A stretch of DNA of 64,000 nucleotides from Lepus europaeus (lineage: Eukaryota > Chordata > Mammalia > Lagomorpha > Leporidae). The DNA lies in NCBI RefSeq assembly GCF_033115175.1, contig NC_084833.1, forward strand, positions 54,212,716 to 54,276,715. The letters run 5' to 3'. The notes beneath the pieces were generated by a model. It saw nothing but the letters and a program-made list of their open reading frames with translations. It made no database searches and had not been told where the DNA came from. Made by a program: the position numbers and the translations under genes. Below, piece after piece: positions 11,605 to 22,730 of the stretch (position 1 is the first letter of the stretch; every line of letters begins with the position of its first letter).

Positions 11605-11951
11605 GCCGGCGCCATGGTTCAATAGGTTAATCCTCTGCCTGCAGCACCAGCACACCGGGTTCTAGTCCCAGTCGGGGCGCCGGATTCTGTCCCAGTTGCC
11701 CCTCTTCCAGGCCAGCTCTCTGCTGTGGCCCAGGAGTGCAGTGGAGGATGGCCCAAGTCCTTGGGCCCTGCACCCACATGGGAGACCAGGGGAAGCACTT
11801 GGCTCCTGGCTTTGGATCAGCGCGGTGCGCCGGCCGCAGCGTGCTGGCCACGACAGCCATTGAGGGTGAACCAACGGCAAAAGAAGACCTTTCTCTCCGT
11901 CTCTCCCTCTCACTGTCCACTCTGCCTGTCAAAAAAAAAAAAAAAAAAAAA
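11605..11951 (+). mobile_element. C-repeat SINE, young type
   Basis: Full-length copy with a 3' end in CTGCCTGTC then poly-A. The perfect 14-bp duplication GATATATACTCAAG lies at 11591-11604 and 11952-11965. Confidence 0.95.
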
Positions 11952-12014
11952 GATATATACTCAAGTTCAGTAGCCATTTCCAATTTCCAAATCCTACAAG
12001 GATGGTTAAACGCA

Positions 12015-12708
12015 TTTTTAAAAAAAGATTTATTTTTATTTCTTTCTTTTTTTTATTTTTTATTTTTGACAGGCAGAGTGGACAGTGAGAGAGAGACAGA
12101 GAGAAAGGTCTTCCTTTTGCCATTGGTTCACCCTCCAATGGCCGCCGCGGTAGGCGCGCTGCGCGGCCGGCGCACCACGCTGATCCGATGGCAGGAGCCA
12201 GGTGCTTCTCCTGGTCTCCCGTGGGGTGCAGGGCCCAAGCACTTGGGCCATCCTCCACTGCACTCCCTGGCCACAGCAGAGAGCTGGCCTGGAGGAGGGG
12301 CAACCGGGACAGGATCGGTGCTCCGACCGGGACTAGAACCGGGTGTGCCGGCGCCACAAGGCGGAGGATTAGCCTAGTGAGCCGTGGCGCCGGCCCAAGA
12401 TTTATTTTTATTTATTTGAAAGGCAAAGTTGCAGAGAAAGTGAGGGAGACAAAGAGAGATATCTTTCTATCTGCCAGCTTACTCCCCAAATGGTCATACT
12501 GGCCAGAATTGGACAAGGCTGAAGCCAGGAGCCAGGAACACTATCCAGGTCTCCCACGTGTACTTGGGCTATCTTCCTCCATTTTCCCAGGTGCATTAGC
12601 TGGGAGCTGGATCAAGAGGAGCATCTAGGAGTTGAACTGGTACTTGTATAGGATGCCAGCATTGCAGGCAGTGGTTTAACCCTCTGTACCACAACACCAG
12701 CTCCAAAC
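12015..12708 (-). mobile_element. C-repeat SINE split by a younger SINE
   Basis: The tail side is at 12015-12041 and the rest at 12397-12708. The intervening 12042-12396 is a separate young SINE on the same strand. Confidence 0.88.
12042..12396 (-). mobile_element. Young C-repeat SINE nested in an older one
   Basis: Full-length minus-strand copy. The 17-bp AAGATTTATTTTTATTT, part of the older SINE tail, is duplicated at 12025-12041 and 12397-12413, which proves the nesting order. Confidence 0.94.
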
Positions 12709-12844
12709 ATACATTTAAAGGTTAAAAATAACTGGAAGGGGCTGAAAGACTCTCCATGACAGTAATTAAAGGGACCCACGATTAAGTTACCACCCCTATG
12801 CAGAAACCTGAGACCAGAAATCCCTTCTTTACTTTGATCATCGC

Positions 12845-13179
12845 TTTTTAAAAAAAGATTTATTTGTTTATTTGAGAGGCAGAGTTACAAGGAGGCAGAG
12901 GCAGATAAAGAAAGAGAGAAAAAAAATCCCTCATCTGCTGATTCACTCCCCAAATGGCCACAATGGCCAGAGCTGGGCTGATTCAAAGCCAGGAGCCAGG
13001 AGCGTCCTTCAGGTCTCCCATGTGCATGCAAGGGCCCAAGGACCTGGGCCATCTTCTATTGCTTTTCCAGGCCATAGCAGAGAGTGGAAGTGGAGCACCT
13101 GGGACTCAAACCGATGCCCATATGGGATGTTGGCACTGCAGGTGGCAACTTTACCGGCTATGAAGCAGTGCTGGCCCCT
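12845..13179 (-). mobile_element. C-repeat SINE
   Basis: Minus-strand copy from the A-rich tail side to a head ending in CAGTGCTGGCCCC. No clear duplication found. Confidence 0.88.
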
Positions 13180-13276
13180 GAAAATCATTTCGGATTGGAC
13201 AATTACACTTCTGAATGACAAACCTCCATCTCGTTTTCATTATGAAGAGCAAATGAGGATAAAAACATTCAAGTGC

Positions 13277-13661
13277 GGCCGGCGCCGTGGCTCAACAGGC
13301 TAATCCTCCGCCTTGCGGCACCGGCACACCGGGTTCTAGTCCCGGTCGGGGCACCGATCCTGTCCCGGTTGCCCCTCTTCCAGGCCAGCTCTCTGCTGTG
13401 GCCAGGGAGTGCAGTGGAGGATGGCCCAAGTGTTTGGGCTCTGCACCCCAGGGGAGACCAGGAGAAGCACCTGGCTCCTGCCATCGGAACAGCGCGGTGC
13501 GCCGGCCGCAGCGCGCTACCGCGGCGGCCATTGGAGGGTGAACCAACGGCAAAAGGAAGACCTTTCTCTCTGTCTCTCTCTCTGTCCACTCTGCCTGTCA
13601 AAAATAAAAATTAAAAAAAAAATTTAAAAAAAAATGACGAAGAAATGTCTGAAAAAAAAAA
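13277..13661 (+). mobile_element. C-repeat SINE, young, long A-rich tail
   Basis: Very well preserved head. The tail is a complex A-rich stretch to 13661. ATTCAAGTGC is duplicated at 13267-13276 and 13662-13671. Confidence 0.94.
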
Positions 13662-13784
13662 ATTCAAGTGCTTAGGACAGTATCTGACAGTCAGTAGGTT
13701 CTGCACAAATTTGAGTCTCCTAGAATATTATGGTAAAATACAAAATGAATGCAGACCTCCACAGCTGTTCCAGATAATATTCTT

Positions 13785-14130
13785 TTTTTAAAGATTTTAT
13801 TTACTTACTTGAGAGGTAGAGTTACAGACAGAGAGAAGGAGAGATAGAAAGGTCTTCCATTTGCTCGTTCACTTCCCAAATGGTTTCAATGGCCGCAGCT
13901 GCGCCAATCGCATCCAGGAGCCAAAAGCCAGGAGCCAAGAACCGGGAGCTTCTTCCAGGTCTCCCACATGGGTGCAAAGGCCCAAGTTGGGCCATCTTCT
14001 ACTGTCTTCCCAGGCCATAGCAGAGAGTTGGACTGGAAGTGGAGCAGCAGGGACTTGAACCAGCGCCCAGTATGGGATGTCAGAGACACAGGCAGAGGCT
14101 TAGCCAACCATACTACAGTGTCGGCCCCTA
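13785..14130 (-). mobile_element. C-repeat SINE, first of a same-site pair
   Basis: Minus-strand copy whose duplication AGATAATATTCTT lies at 13772-13784 and 14131-14143. The downstream duplication was then reused by the next SINE. Confidence 0.94.
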
Positions 14131-14143
14131 AGATAATATTCTT

Positions 14144-14476
14144 TGTTTTTTTCTATTTGACAGGTAGAGTTATAGACAGTGAGAGAGAGACAGAGAGAAA
14201 GGTCTTCCTTCTGTTGGTTTACTCCCCAAATGGCTGCTACGGCCGGCGCTGTGCCGATCCGAAGCCAAGAGCCGGGTACTTCCTCCCAGTCTCCCATGCG
14301 GGTGCAGAGATCCAAGCGCTTGGGCCATCATCCACTGCCCTCCCAGGCCACAGCAGAGAGCTGGACTGGAAGAGGAGCAACCAGGACTAGTACCCGGCAC
14401 CCCAACTGGGACTAGAACCCAAGGTGCCAGAGCTGCAGGCGGAGGATTAGCCTAGTGAGCCACGGCGCCAGCCCTA
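14144..14476 (-). mobile_element. C-repeat SINE, second of a same-site pair
   Basis: Minus-strand copy of the younger tail type (TTGACAGG..). It is bounded by the second and third copies of the same 13-mer, at 14131-14143 and 14477-14489 (one mismatch, AGATAATATCCTT). Confidence 0.92.
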
Positions 14477-14489
14477 AGATAATATCCTT

Positions 14490-14640
14490 TAGAACTCTTC
14501 ACATTGAAATATGAAAAGAGTGTAGGCGGTGTGTAAGCAAACATCCCCTAAGCAAGGATAATGTTATATTTACCAGTGATGGGCCAAAGTATCTGCCTTA
14601 TGAAGAGGGCGTCACAGTAGGCACTTCTGCAGGACAATGG
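14490..14640. other. Unique DNA
   Basis: Nothing recognised. Confidence 0.35.
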
Positions 14641-15216
14641 CCACAGCAGAAGTGACTCCAGGCACAGCTGCTCACTTGGGATGCAGGAAGGCCCACCAAA
14701 GACAAGACACAGTGATACTGATGTGGGCAAGGCTGGGAGTCAGGAAGGGATAAGGAGCCAAGGACTGCCAATACCCAAGCCATGTGCACCACCCAAATTC
14801 CATCGTCTTCCATGCCAATCGAACTTGGCTGAAGGCTCAACACACCCAGTCTTTATCATGAAGCTAAGCCTAACTCCCCATCATGCTCTAGATGCCACAA
14901 GACGCCTTTATGGAAACCACCATGTGCACTGCAGCCCCACCCCAAATCCATTGGATTTGCAGTCAGGGTCTGGCCTGAGCACCACCCCTCCGCTATAAAA
15001 AGATGACTCCAGCCTGGAGGGTGGAGGGGGCAGTGTTCTCTCTTGAGGGTGCCTGAATTCACTTCTGCATGTGTACTGTCTTTCCGTCTTTCAGCAAACC
15101 CTGCGCACCTGTTCTCCTCAACCTATGTCTCCTGGAGATGCAGGGAGACAGGCACCTGGACTGAGTCTAGCTGGGAGGGTCTCTCTGAACCGGCCAGGGC
15201 TCCCCATCTCCACAAC
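14640..15216 (+). mobile_element. Possible solitary retroviral LTR
   Basis: A CTATAAAAAG TATA-like box at 14993-15002 is followed about 100 bp later by a decayed poly-A-signal context (TCTTTCAGCAAACCCTGC) and a U5-like stretch ending near CCACAACA at 15216. The spacing and order fit the U3-R-U5 of a gammaretrovirus-like LTR. No internal gag/pol/env flanks it. The 5' boundary is not resolved and no short target duplication was confirmed. Confidence 0.42.
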
Positions 15217-15687
15217 ATAATATGGGGCTCCCCAACCGCACAATACTTAGGAGGTGCTGACTGATAAAACAAGAAGTGTAAAATCTGCTCTTAGGAATCA
15301 AGGGAACCCACGCTGACTCTAAGACCTGGAACCGTTTTTTCTGGAAATGTTGCCAATGCTCCCAATATATGATACAGTACAGAGAACATAAGAAAGGCCT
15401 AAATTACCACCCAGATAATTCTAATCCCCTACCGGTCTTGAGTTTTTGTAGTTGCTGTTGCTGTTTTAACTAAGTCTCCCTGCTCTTTCCTGTGACATTT
15501 GGATAATAATATGGGTCTGGCCTCCTTTCCTCCAGCTCCCAGAGTCCTGTCTGGCAGGTGTACGGTGGGTCTGTACTTTCTACTCCCTTTGAAATGACGT
15601 GTCTCCTTGAGGTTGGCTTTGGGAAATGAAATGGGAGCCACAATGACTTGTGTCTGTTGAGGTAGAATCTTTAAGAATTGGAGTATG
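15217..15687. other. Unique DNA
   Basis: No repeat or exon recognised. Confidence 0.35.
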
Positions 15688-16070
15688 GGGGCAGAGGTGT
15701 GGCACACAGGGTGAAGCCAGCCACCACCTGAGACACCGACATGCCACATCCGTGTACCAGTTCAAGTCCTGGCTGCTCCAATTCCCAGCCTGCTCCCTAC
15801 TATTGTGCTTGGGAAAGTAGTGAATCATGACCCAAGAACTCGGATTCCTGCCATCCAGGTGGGAGACTAGTTGAAATTTAAGGATCCTGCCTTAAGCCTG
15901 GCCTGGCCCTGGCTGCTGTGGCCATTTGGGGAGTGAACCAGTGAATAAAAAATCTCTCTCTATCTCTCTCTTTCTATCCCTCTCTCCCTCCCTCCCTCTC
16001 ACTTTGTCTCTTCTGCTGTCCATCACTCTGCTTTTCAAATAAATAAATCTTAAACAAACAAACAAAACAA
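15688..16070 (+). mobile_element. C-repeat SINE with CT/CCCT tract
   Basis: Plus-strand copy with an expanded pyrimidine region (15953-16020) and an AAAC-repeat tail. Confidence 0.88.
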
Positions 16071-16225
16071 CAAGAACCAGAGCATGGTATGCTGAGTCTT
16101 CTTCCATCTGATAAAGTGATTCTAGAAGCAAGCTTGAACCTGTCAGCCTGAGTCCTTTGGTATCTCTAAAACACAACACTCCCTGATGAGCTGCACTGGG
16201 TCCAAGGCCAGAAATAGACTTTGAG

Positions 16226-16514
16226 GGGCCGGTGTTATAGCACAGTGATGGAGCATGCATTAAGTCCTGGTTGCTCCACTTCTGACCCAGCTCTCTGCTA
16301 ATGCTCCTGGGAAAGCAGCGAAAGATGGCCCAAGTGCTTAGATCTCTGCTTCCCACGTAGAAGACAAGGATGGAGTTCTAGGCTCCTATCTTTGGCCTGG
16401 CCCAGCTTGGCCACTGTGGTCCTTTGGGGACTGAACCAGCAGAAGGAAGATCTCTTTCTGTCTCTCTCCCTATCTCTGCCTTTCAAATAAATAAAATAAA
16501 TATTTTTTTAAAAA
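16226..16514 (+). mobile_element. C-repeat SINE, internally shortened
   Basis: Lacks the region between the A-box and B-box parts of the head. Flanks ATAGACTTTGAG (16214-16225) and ATAGATTTTGAG (16515-16526) form a duplication with one mismatch. Confidence 0.88.
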
Positions 16515-16526
16515 ATAGATTTTGAG

Positions 16527-16884
16527 TTGTTCCTATTTGCAAGTTATCAAAACCACCCTGTTTGATACACTAGGCCAGATCCCCCCTCATACTTAAAATC
16601 AGTTAGAGATATTTAGTGCGTAACTCACTTAACACTTGGAACATCTCTGTGTATTACAATGGATGTGAAGATATTTCTAGAGTGTTAAAAGCAAAATTAG
16701 GAAGATCCAAAGTAAAATGGGTATGCTTAAAAAGGATTGCTAACATGCAGGGCCAAACAAGATGTCAGATGACAAACACTCCCTTGCCCTGTTGTGAGCA
16801 ATGCGGATTGCACAAGCTTCTGAAAGACAATCCAGCCCTGGCCATCAAAATTTGACCTACTTCAGAAACTCCTTAGAAGAGATC
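16527..16884. other. Unique DNA
   Basis: AT-rich, nothing recognised. Confidence 0.35.
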
Positions 16885-16922
16885 GAGATATGGCACAAAG
16901 AAGTATGTATAAGAAGAATGTT

Positions 16923-17262
16923 GGCCGGCGCCATGGCTCACTTGGCTAATCCTCCACCTGCAGCACCAGCACCCGGGTTCTAGTCCCAGTTGGGGCGCCA
17001 GATTCTGTCCGGGTTGCTCCTCTTCCAGTCCAGCTCTCTGCTGTGGCCTAGGAGGGCAGTGGAGGATGGCCCAAGTGCTTGGGCCCTGCACTCACATGGG
17101 AGACCAGGAGGAAGCACCTGGCTCCTGGCTTCTGATCAGCGCAGTGTGCTGGCCGTGGCGGCCATTTGGGGAGTGAACCAACAGAAGTAAGACCTTTCTT
17201 TCTGTCTCTCTCTCTCACTGTCTAACTCTGCCTGTCAAAAAAAAAAAAAAAAGAGAGAGAAT
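16923..17262 (+). mobile_element. C-repeat SINE with a 38-bp duplication
   Basis: Full-length copy with poly-A and GAGA tail. The flanks at 16885-16922 and 17263-17300 match at 36 of 38 positions, an unusually long target-site duplication. Confidence 0.93.
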
Positions 17263-17385
17263 GAGATATGGTGCAAAGAAGTATGTATAAGAAGAATGTT
17301 ACTGATGTGCTGGTGATAAGAGTGAAAAACTGGAGACGACCTAATTATCCAACAGTAGGAGACTGATAATAAAAAGCATGGGAAT

Positions 17386-17686
17386 GGCTGGTGTTGTGGT
17401 ACAGCGGGTTAAGCCGCTTCCCGCGATGCCAGCAGCACATATAAGTCCCGGCTGCTCCACTTTCCACCCAGCTCTCTGCTAATGCACCTTGGAAAGCAGA
17501 GGATGATGGCCCAAGTACTTGGGTTCCACTCACATGGGAGACCTCCTAGTTGCAGCCTGGCCCAGGCCAAGCAATTGTGGTCATTTGGGAAGTGATCCAG
17601 CAGATGGAAGATCTCTCTCTCTCTCTTTCTCTGTCTCCCTTCTGTCTGCCACTCTGCCTTTCAAATAAATAAATATTTTTAAAAAA
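17386..17686 (+). mobile_element. C-repeat SINE
   Basis: Plus-strand copy with AAATAAATAAAT tail. AAAAGC-starting flanks at both ends suggest a decayed duplication. Confidence 0.87.
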
Positions 17687-18164
17687 GCTTAGGAAATGCA
17701 TATAGGGAACTCTAGACAGAATGTGAAGAACGGTGAAGCTAATCCATGTTGTTTAATATAAGTATGTGCGTGATGTATTATTTGTAAAAGGCAAAGTGAA
17801 AATGACATGTATTATATGATTCCATTTTCATAAGTGTATGTCTGCAATACTGAAAGAACTGGTGATTATAAGCTCAGTTGATTTCCATTTTACTTTTTCC
17901 CTTTCGAGTGCCTATCTAAACATATATTACTATTTTTCTAATCAGAAAAAATATAATGAGACTGTTGTTATCTGAAAAGGGAGGGAGATGCATGGGAGCA
18001 AAGGCAGAGGCAGAGGATCAGAGTGAGGGAGAGTGATAGACAGCTACCCACCACAACAGCTCCGGGTCCTAGGCAGCCCCAAGCCACTCAGAGCTGTGAG
18101 CACTGGAAACGAGATCGTCCAAACAGAGACATGCCTTAAGAATGACATTAACACTGACTTCAAA
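17687..18164. other. Unique DNA
   Basis: AT-rich on the left, a GA-rich patch near 17975-18035. No feature supported. Confidence 0.35.
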
Positions 18165-18370
18165 GACGGCATGAAAGAGTGCAAATCATCTTGTTAATAA
18201 TTTTAACATAGATTGTGTTGAAACAGTAACATTTTTTGATATACTGGTTAAATCAAGCATTATTTACTTATATTACGTTCACCTGCTCCTATCTACATTT
18301 CCAATGTGGATAGTAGAAAACTGAAAATTCCATATGCAGCTCATAGTTTGAGTGGACAGTGCTGGCTTAG
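18165..18370 (-). mobile_element. hAT-Charlie-like DNA transposon relic
   Basis: The order of motifs (TGTTGAAACAGTAACATTTT, then GGTTAAATCAAG, then a TGTGGATAGTAGAAAACTG-like stretch, ending in GTGGACAGTGCTG) matches a common non-autonomous mammalian hAT element, seen here as its reverse strand. The family number is uncertain. Confidence 0.58.
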
Positions 18371-18656
18371 AAATTCATTCAGAGGAAATATTGTCAGTTA
18401 TGGCTTAATTTCCCTAAAACCTTCATCCAGAATGCATAGTTACCAAATGAACAGTATTTAACACCCAGCAGAATAGTTTCTAAGACTTTTTAAACTTTTG
18501 GCCTTTTTTTTTCTATTTGACCACTTATAAGCACTTTCAGTTTAAGTCATTTTATATAAAGCTACTTCTATCTGAACTTTAAGCTAAAATACCAATGATA
18601 GGATGAGACTACGTGGAAGCTTTATTTGATTAAAAGGAACTTTAAAAATAAGTGTG

Positions 18657-18979
18657 TGGGATAAGCATTTAGTTTAGTGGTTAAGATGCCCATAGCCCAC
18701 ATTGGAGTACCTGGGCTTAACAGCTGGCTCTGGCTCCTGACTCCAGCTTCCTGCTAATACAGACCTTGGGAGGCAGTGGCGATGGTTCAAGTAGTTATAA
18801 CCCTGCCACACCCTCGTGGGAGACCCAGACTGAGTTCCTGACTCCTGGCTTCTGCCTGACCCAGCCCTGCCATTGCAGGCAGCTGAAGAATGAACCAACA
18901 GGTGGAAATTCTTTCTTCCTTCCTCTCTCTATTTCTCTTCCTCCCCACCCAGAGAAATAAACATATACTTTTTTAAAAA
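18657..18979 (+). mobile_element. Old C-repeat SINE (GTGGTTAAGATGCC type)
   Basis: Older subfamily recognised by its TTTAGTTTAGTGGTTAAGAT head. It is more diverged than the neighbouring copies and has a CT/TTCC-rich 3' part. Confidence 0.8.
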
Positions 18980-20283
18980 TCCTAATTATTTTTAGTGCAA
19001 CTAATATTTTCAGTCCAGTATTACATCATCATTTAGTTGTCACAAAATTTGAAGATCCACAAAGCATCAAATATTTCTGATGAAAGTGTCTCACCTTTTC
19101 ACCCCCACTGTCAACACAGCAATGCTTCACTACAGAGTCACAGACTGGACTTACGGTAATTTTCTGAATAATGACATTCAGTCCAAGAAAGTCTGAGAAG
19201 CAGACAAAATGCAGTAGGAAGGAAAAGCTTAAAAAAAGGCAAATTGATGAATCACAACTAAAACACAACCTCTGAATTGAGCAACTGTAGATCGATGCTA
19301 ATTCAACATTGCATACATTCTTCCAAAAGCCACATACTGCAGTTTTAGATAAATAGAAAAGTATAAGATAGTTCATGGGCAATGGGAATATCAAATAACT
19401 ATTACTGTCTACTTCCTTCCTTTCCACCTCCATTCAGTCCCAGCCTGGACTCCGGGTGTGGCTTGCAGGTGATGACCTTGCTCTTGTTGCTTTGGTCTTG
19501 GTGTTCCAAGTCATCTGGAAGGTCTGGCTCCTGGCCTTCGGCTCCCCCCTGTCCCGCCACATTCCCCCAACTTCAGTAGAGATTTGCTCCACGCATTGTA
19601 CCCCCCGGGCACTCCCCGGCTTAGGGCTGCCCTGGCTCACCTCTCAGTCGCCAGTCTTCAGCTCTAGGAGATGGCACTGGTGGGGGAGGATGAAGGTGGA
19701 GAGGTGGACAGAAGGGCAGGAATACCTTTGAAGTGGAGGTTGTGGGGGAGGGAGGAAGAGAAAAACAAAACCAGAGGAAGGAATTGCACAACACAAAGCA
19801 GTCACCAGTCACCTTAGGAGAAAAACACTCCGAAAGCTCTGGAAACCTCTCCATCACACATGAAGTGTTTTGACCAATACCAATTTTAGCTAAATGGCTC
19901 ATTAGCTGGCTTGGCTTACGGGTGAGCCGATTTTAGTGGGTTTGCTTTTCAAGGATGCCCTAGCACAGGCACACATGCCTCCCACTTGGCAGGTTCAGGA
20001 CATCCTGAAAGCGAGGGAAGCACCTCCAGCCACACCTGCTCGGACATAGGCTGCTCAGATTCCCTAATTACCTGGTTCTGTCTGCACTCATCAAGCAGCC
20101 TTCTCATTATGATCTGGCTTCCCGTGAAGATTTTCCGGCTGGGAGAGAACAGGCTGATCATGGGCGACGGTGTTCTGGTCCCACTGGTGGTTACTCAGCA
20201 TGAAAATTAATAAATCAGCATTCACCTGGGAATGTGATTTGCCTGTCCATTCTGCGGAGTCTAAAAACAATCTCTTCACTTAC
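18980..20283. other. Unique DNA, possible conserved segment
   Basis: No transposable element recognised. The 19.86-20.28 kb part has AT-rich homeobox/MADS-like words (TTAGCTAAATGGCTCATTAG, AAAATTAATAAATCAGC) of the kind seen in conserved non-coding elements, but conservation cannot be judged here. Confidence 0.35.
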
Positions 20284-20296
20284 AAAATGATGTGAA

Positions 20297-20657
20297 GGCC
20301 GTGGCTCACTAGGCTAATCCTCTGCCTTGCGGCGCCGGCACACCGGGTTCTAGTCCCAGTCGGGGCACCGATCCTGTCCCGGTTGCCCCTTTCCAGGCCA
20401 GCTCTCTGCTGTGGCCCAGGAGTGCAGTGGAGGATGGCCCAAGTGCTTGGGCCCTGCACCCCAAAGGAGACCAGGATAAGCACCTGGCTCCTGCCATCGG
20501 ATCAGCGCGGTGCGCCGGCCGCAGTGCACCAACCGCGGCGGCCATTGGAGGGTGAACCAACGGCAAAAGGAAGACCTTTCTCTCTGTCTCTCTCTCACTG
20601 TCCACTCTGCCTGTCCAAAAAAAAAAAAAATTAAAAAAAATTTTTAAAAAATTTTTA
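20297..20657 (+). mobile_element. C-repeat SINE, head missing about 6 bases
   Basis: Starts GGCCGTGGC instead of GGCCGGCGCCGTGGC. The perfect 13-bp duplication AAAATGATGTGAA lies at 20284-20296 and 20658-20670. Confidence 0.94.
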
Positions 20658-20670
20658 AAAATGATGTGAA

Positions 20671-21173
20671 TGTTTTATGTTCTGCCTTTGAGGCTGCAAA
20701 GCAGAACAGCCCACTTTAACAAGCATTAGCAAAGGGAGGAATTTATTGCAAGATGACATCGGCATGTCCCAGAACTCTAGGGCTGAAAGGGCAGTTGTGA
20801 CTGCACCCAGAGACAAGAAAGCCGTCAGAACTGAAGAAGCTGCTGTCCTTGCTCTCGCTCTGCATGAGGGGAAACTTTGTCTACTCAAACACTTGTGACA
20901 CTGAATGGATTGGTTTTCCACAACAAGCAACTCTCCAACTTTCTGTGGACACAACCACCTGGCTGTCCCACAATTTAATTCAACTCTGACACAACCCGGA
21001 GGAAGCAGACTCCACAGAGGAAGGGCGTGGTCCCACGAGACTCCTCCCACTTCAGATGTCAGTTGCCAGACTTGGGTACCCTGGCTACCCACACTTTGGC
21101 ATGGCTTTGCCATGAGCCCCTCTTCAGGTTCACTTGTTTATCATACTCATTGACAGAATGCAAGGAAATTCTT
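20671..21173. other. Unique DNA
   Basis: No repeat or exon recognised. Confidence 0.35.
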
Positions 21174-21175
21174 TA

Positions 21176-21504
21176 CACTGGTCCCTCAATACTCACAGGA
21201 GGTGGAGATGATTCTAGGACCCCCCACAGATACCAAAATCCTAGGACACTCAAGTCCCTCACATAAAACCACATAGTATTTGCATATCATTCCCTATACT
21301 TTAAATCATCTCTAAATTGCTTTAAATACCTAGTACAATGTAAAAACTATGTGAATAATTGTTATACTGTATTTTTTAGAGAATAATGACAAGAAAAAAT
21401 AGTATGCACACGTTTGGTACAGATACAACATTTTTCTAAATATTTTTGATCTGTGGTTGATTGCATCTGAGCATGTGGAACCCCAAGATGCAGAGAGCCT
21501 ACTG
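21176..21504 (+). mobile_element. MER2 (Tigger-group) DNA transposon
   Basis: Full-length non-autonomous element. Its ends (CACTGGTCCCTCAATACTC and ..GAGAGCCTACTG) are decayed inverted repeats, flanked by the TA dinucleotides at 21174-21175 and 21505-21506 expected for Tc1/mariner insertion. The interior (AAATCATCTCTAAATTGC, AGAATAATGACAAGAAAAAA) matches MER2 as I know it. Confidence 0.88.
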
Positions 21505-21540
21505 TATTGCTTTCTTTAGTTTATGATAAAGGATAGACAG

Positions 21541-21681
21541 GGGGACTGGCACTGTGGCCTAGCAGGTAAAGCTGCTGCCTGCAGTGCCAGCATCCCATAT
21601 GGGCACCAGTACGAGACCCGGCTCCTCCACTTCCAGTCCAGCTCTCTGCCAGGGACTGGGAAAGCAGTGGAAGTTGGCCCA
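21541..21681 (+). mobile_element. 3'-truncated C-repeat SINE
   Basis: The head and first 140 bp are intact. The copy then stops abruptly after GAAGTTGGCCCA without body end or A tail, which implies a later deletion. Confidence 0.85.
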
Positions 21682-21990
21682 TTCCATAGGGATGGTTGAT
21701 TAAATCATTAGCCCTTGATGAATTGACTCCATCTCCAGCTCTTCTCTCCTTCCAGAGTCTAGAGGAGATGAAAGTCCCAACCCTATAATCATGTCATTGG
21801 TCTCTATGGTAACCAGTTCCCATCCTCCAACAGTCATTACCTCATTGGAATACACTCAGGTAGGATTGGGCGGGGATTCTGATGAATAACAAGAGGTTGC
21901 TCCCATCCCATCCCTCAGGAAATCCCAAAGGTTTTAGAATCTCTGTACCAGGATCCAGGGACAAATAGGCCCTTCTTTTTCTCCTACAAC
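21682..21990 (+). mobile_element. Old ERVL/MaLR-type LTR fragment (tentative)
   Basis: Phrases such as GATTGACTCCATCTCCAGC, TGGTAACCAG and GGTTTTAGAATCTCTGTACC in this order resemble a common ancient mammalian LTR 3' half. Family unnamed. Confidence 0.45.
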
Positions 21991-22426
21991 ATCACACTCC
22001 TGCTGATGTGCGCCTGTCTCACTCTGAGGCTACACAGACACCCATTCCTCTTTCCTTCTTTATACCTGCTTCAGTTTTTCCTCTTCCCACAGATCAGTCC
22101 TCGCTGCTTCTCACCTGCTCAGTCCCAGCAACCAAAGCAGACAAGTATCTGTGACCCTCAACTCTACATTCCCGCAAAGAGAGCCAGACTGGCCCAGTTT
22201 GGGACCCCTGGCCCAAACCCCAAATGGCCAGGGGTCCATTCCTGCTCAGATTATCTATAACTGGTGATGGGGGAAGGAGCTGGGACTAGGAGGACAGGGT
22301 CAGGCCCAGCTCCATGAAATTGAAAACAATTCCCAGGAGGAGGAAGATTATGGGACGGGCAAGTATTCAAAAAATTGTCACAGGTACACAAACTCTGAGA
22401 CTCTGAGGTATTTCAGGATTTTAAAT
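21991..22426. other. Unique DNA
   Basis: Nothing recognised. An open frame at 22006-22260 shows no family signature. Confidence 0.35.
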
Positions 22427-22730
22427 GCTTTTTATTTACTTATTTGCATTTAATTTGTGAGGCAGAGAGACAGAAAAAGACACAGAGAGATCTTCCATAC
22501 CCTGATTCACTCCCCAGTTGCCTGCAAACAGCCAGGACTGGGCCAAGCCAAAGTCAGGAACAGGGAACTCAATCTAGGTCTCCTACGTGGATGGCAGGAA
22601 CTCAACCACTTGAGCCATCATCTCTGCCTCCGAGCATGTGCAGTCACAGAAGCTGAATCAGAAGTGGAGCTGGGGCTGGAACCCAGGAACTCGGATATGG
22701 GATGCAGGCTGTGCCAAATGCCTGCTCCAG
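22427..22730 (-). mobile_element. Old C-repeat SINE
   Basis: Diverged minus-strand copy with tail-side TTTATTTACTTATTTG and head ending CCAAATGCCTGCTCC. Confidence 0.8.

Noticed and set aside
13785-14476. CRISPR-like array of spaced repeats (three identical 13-mers)
   Set aside because: The repeats are SINE target-site duplications and the spacers are two SINEs in a mammalian genome.
21027-21266. Frame crossing into the MER2 element
   Set aside because: Short, without homology by eye, and partly made of transposon sequence.
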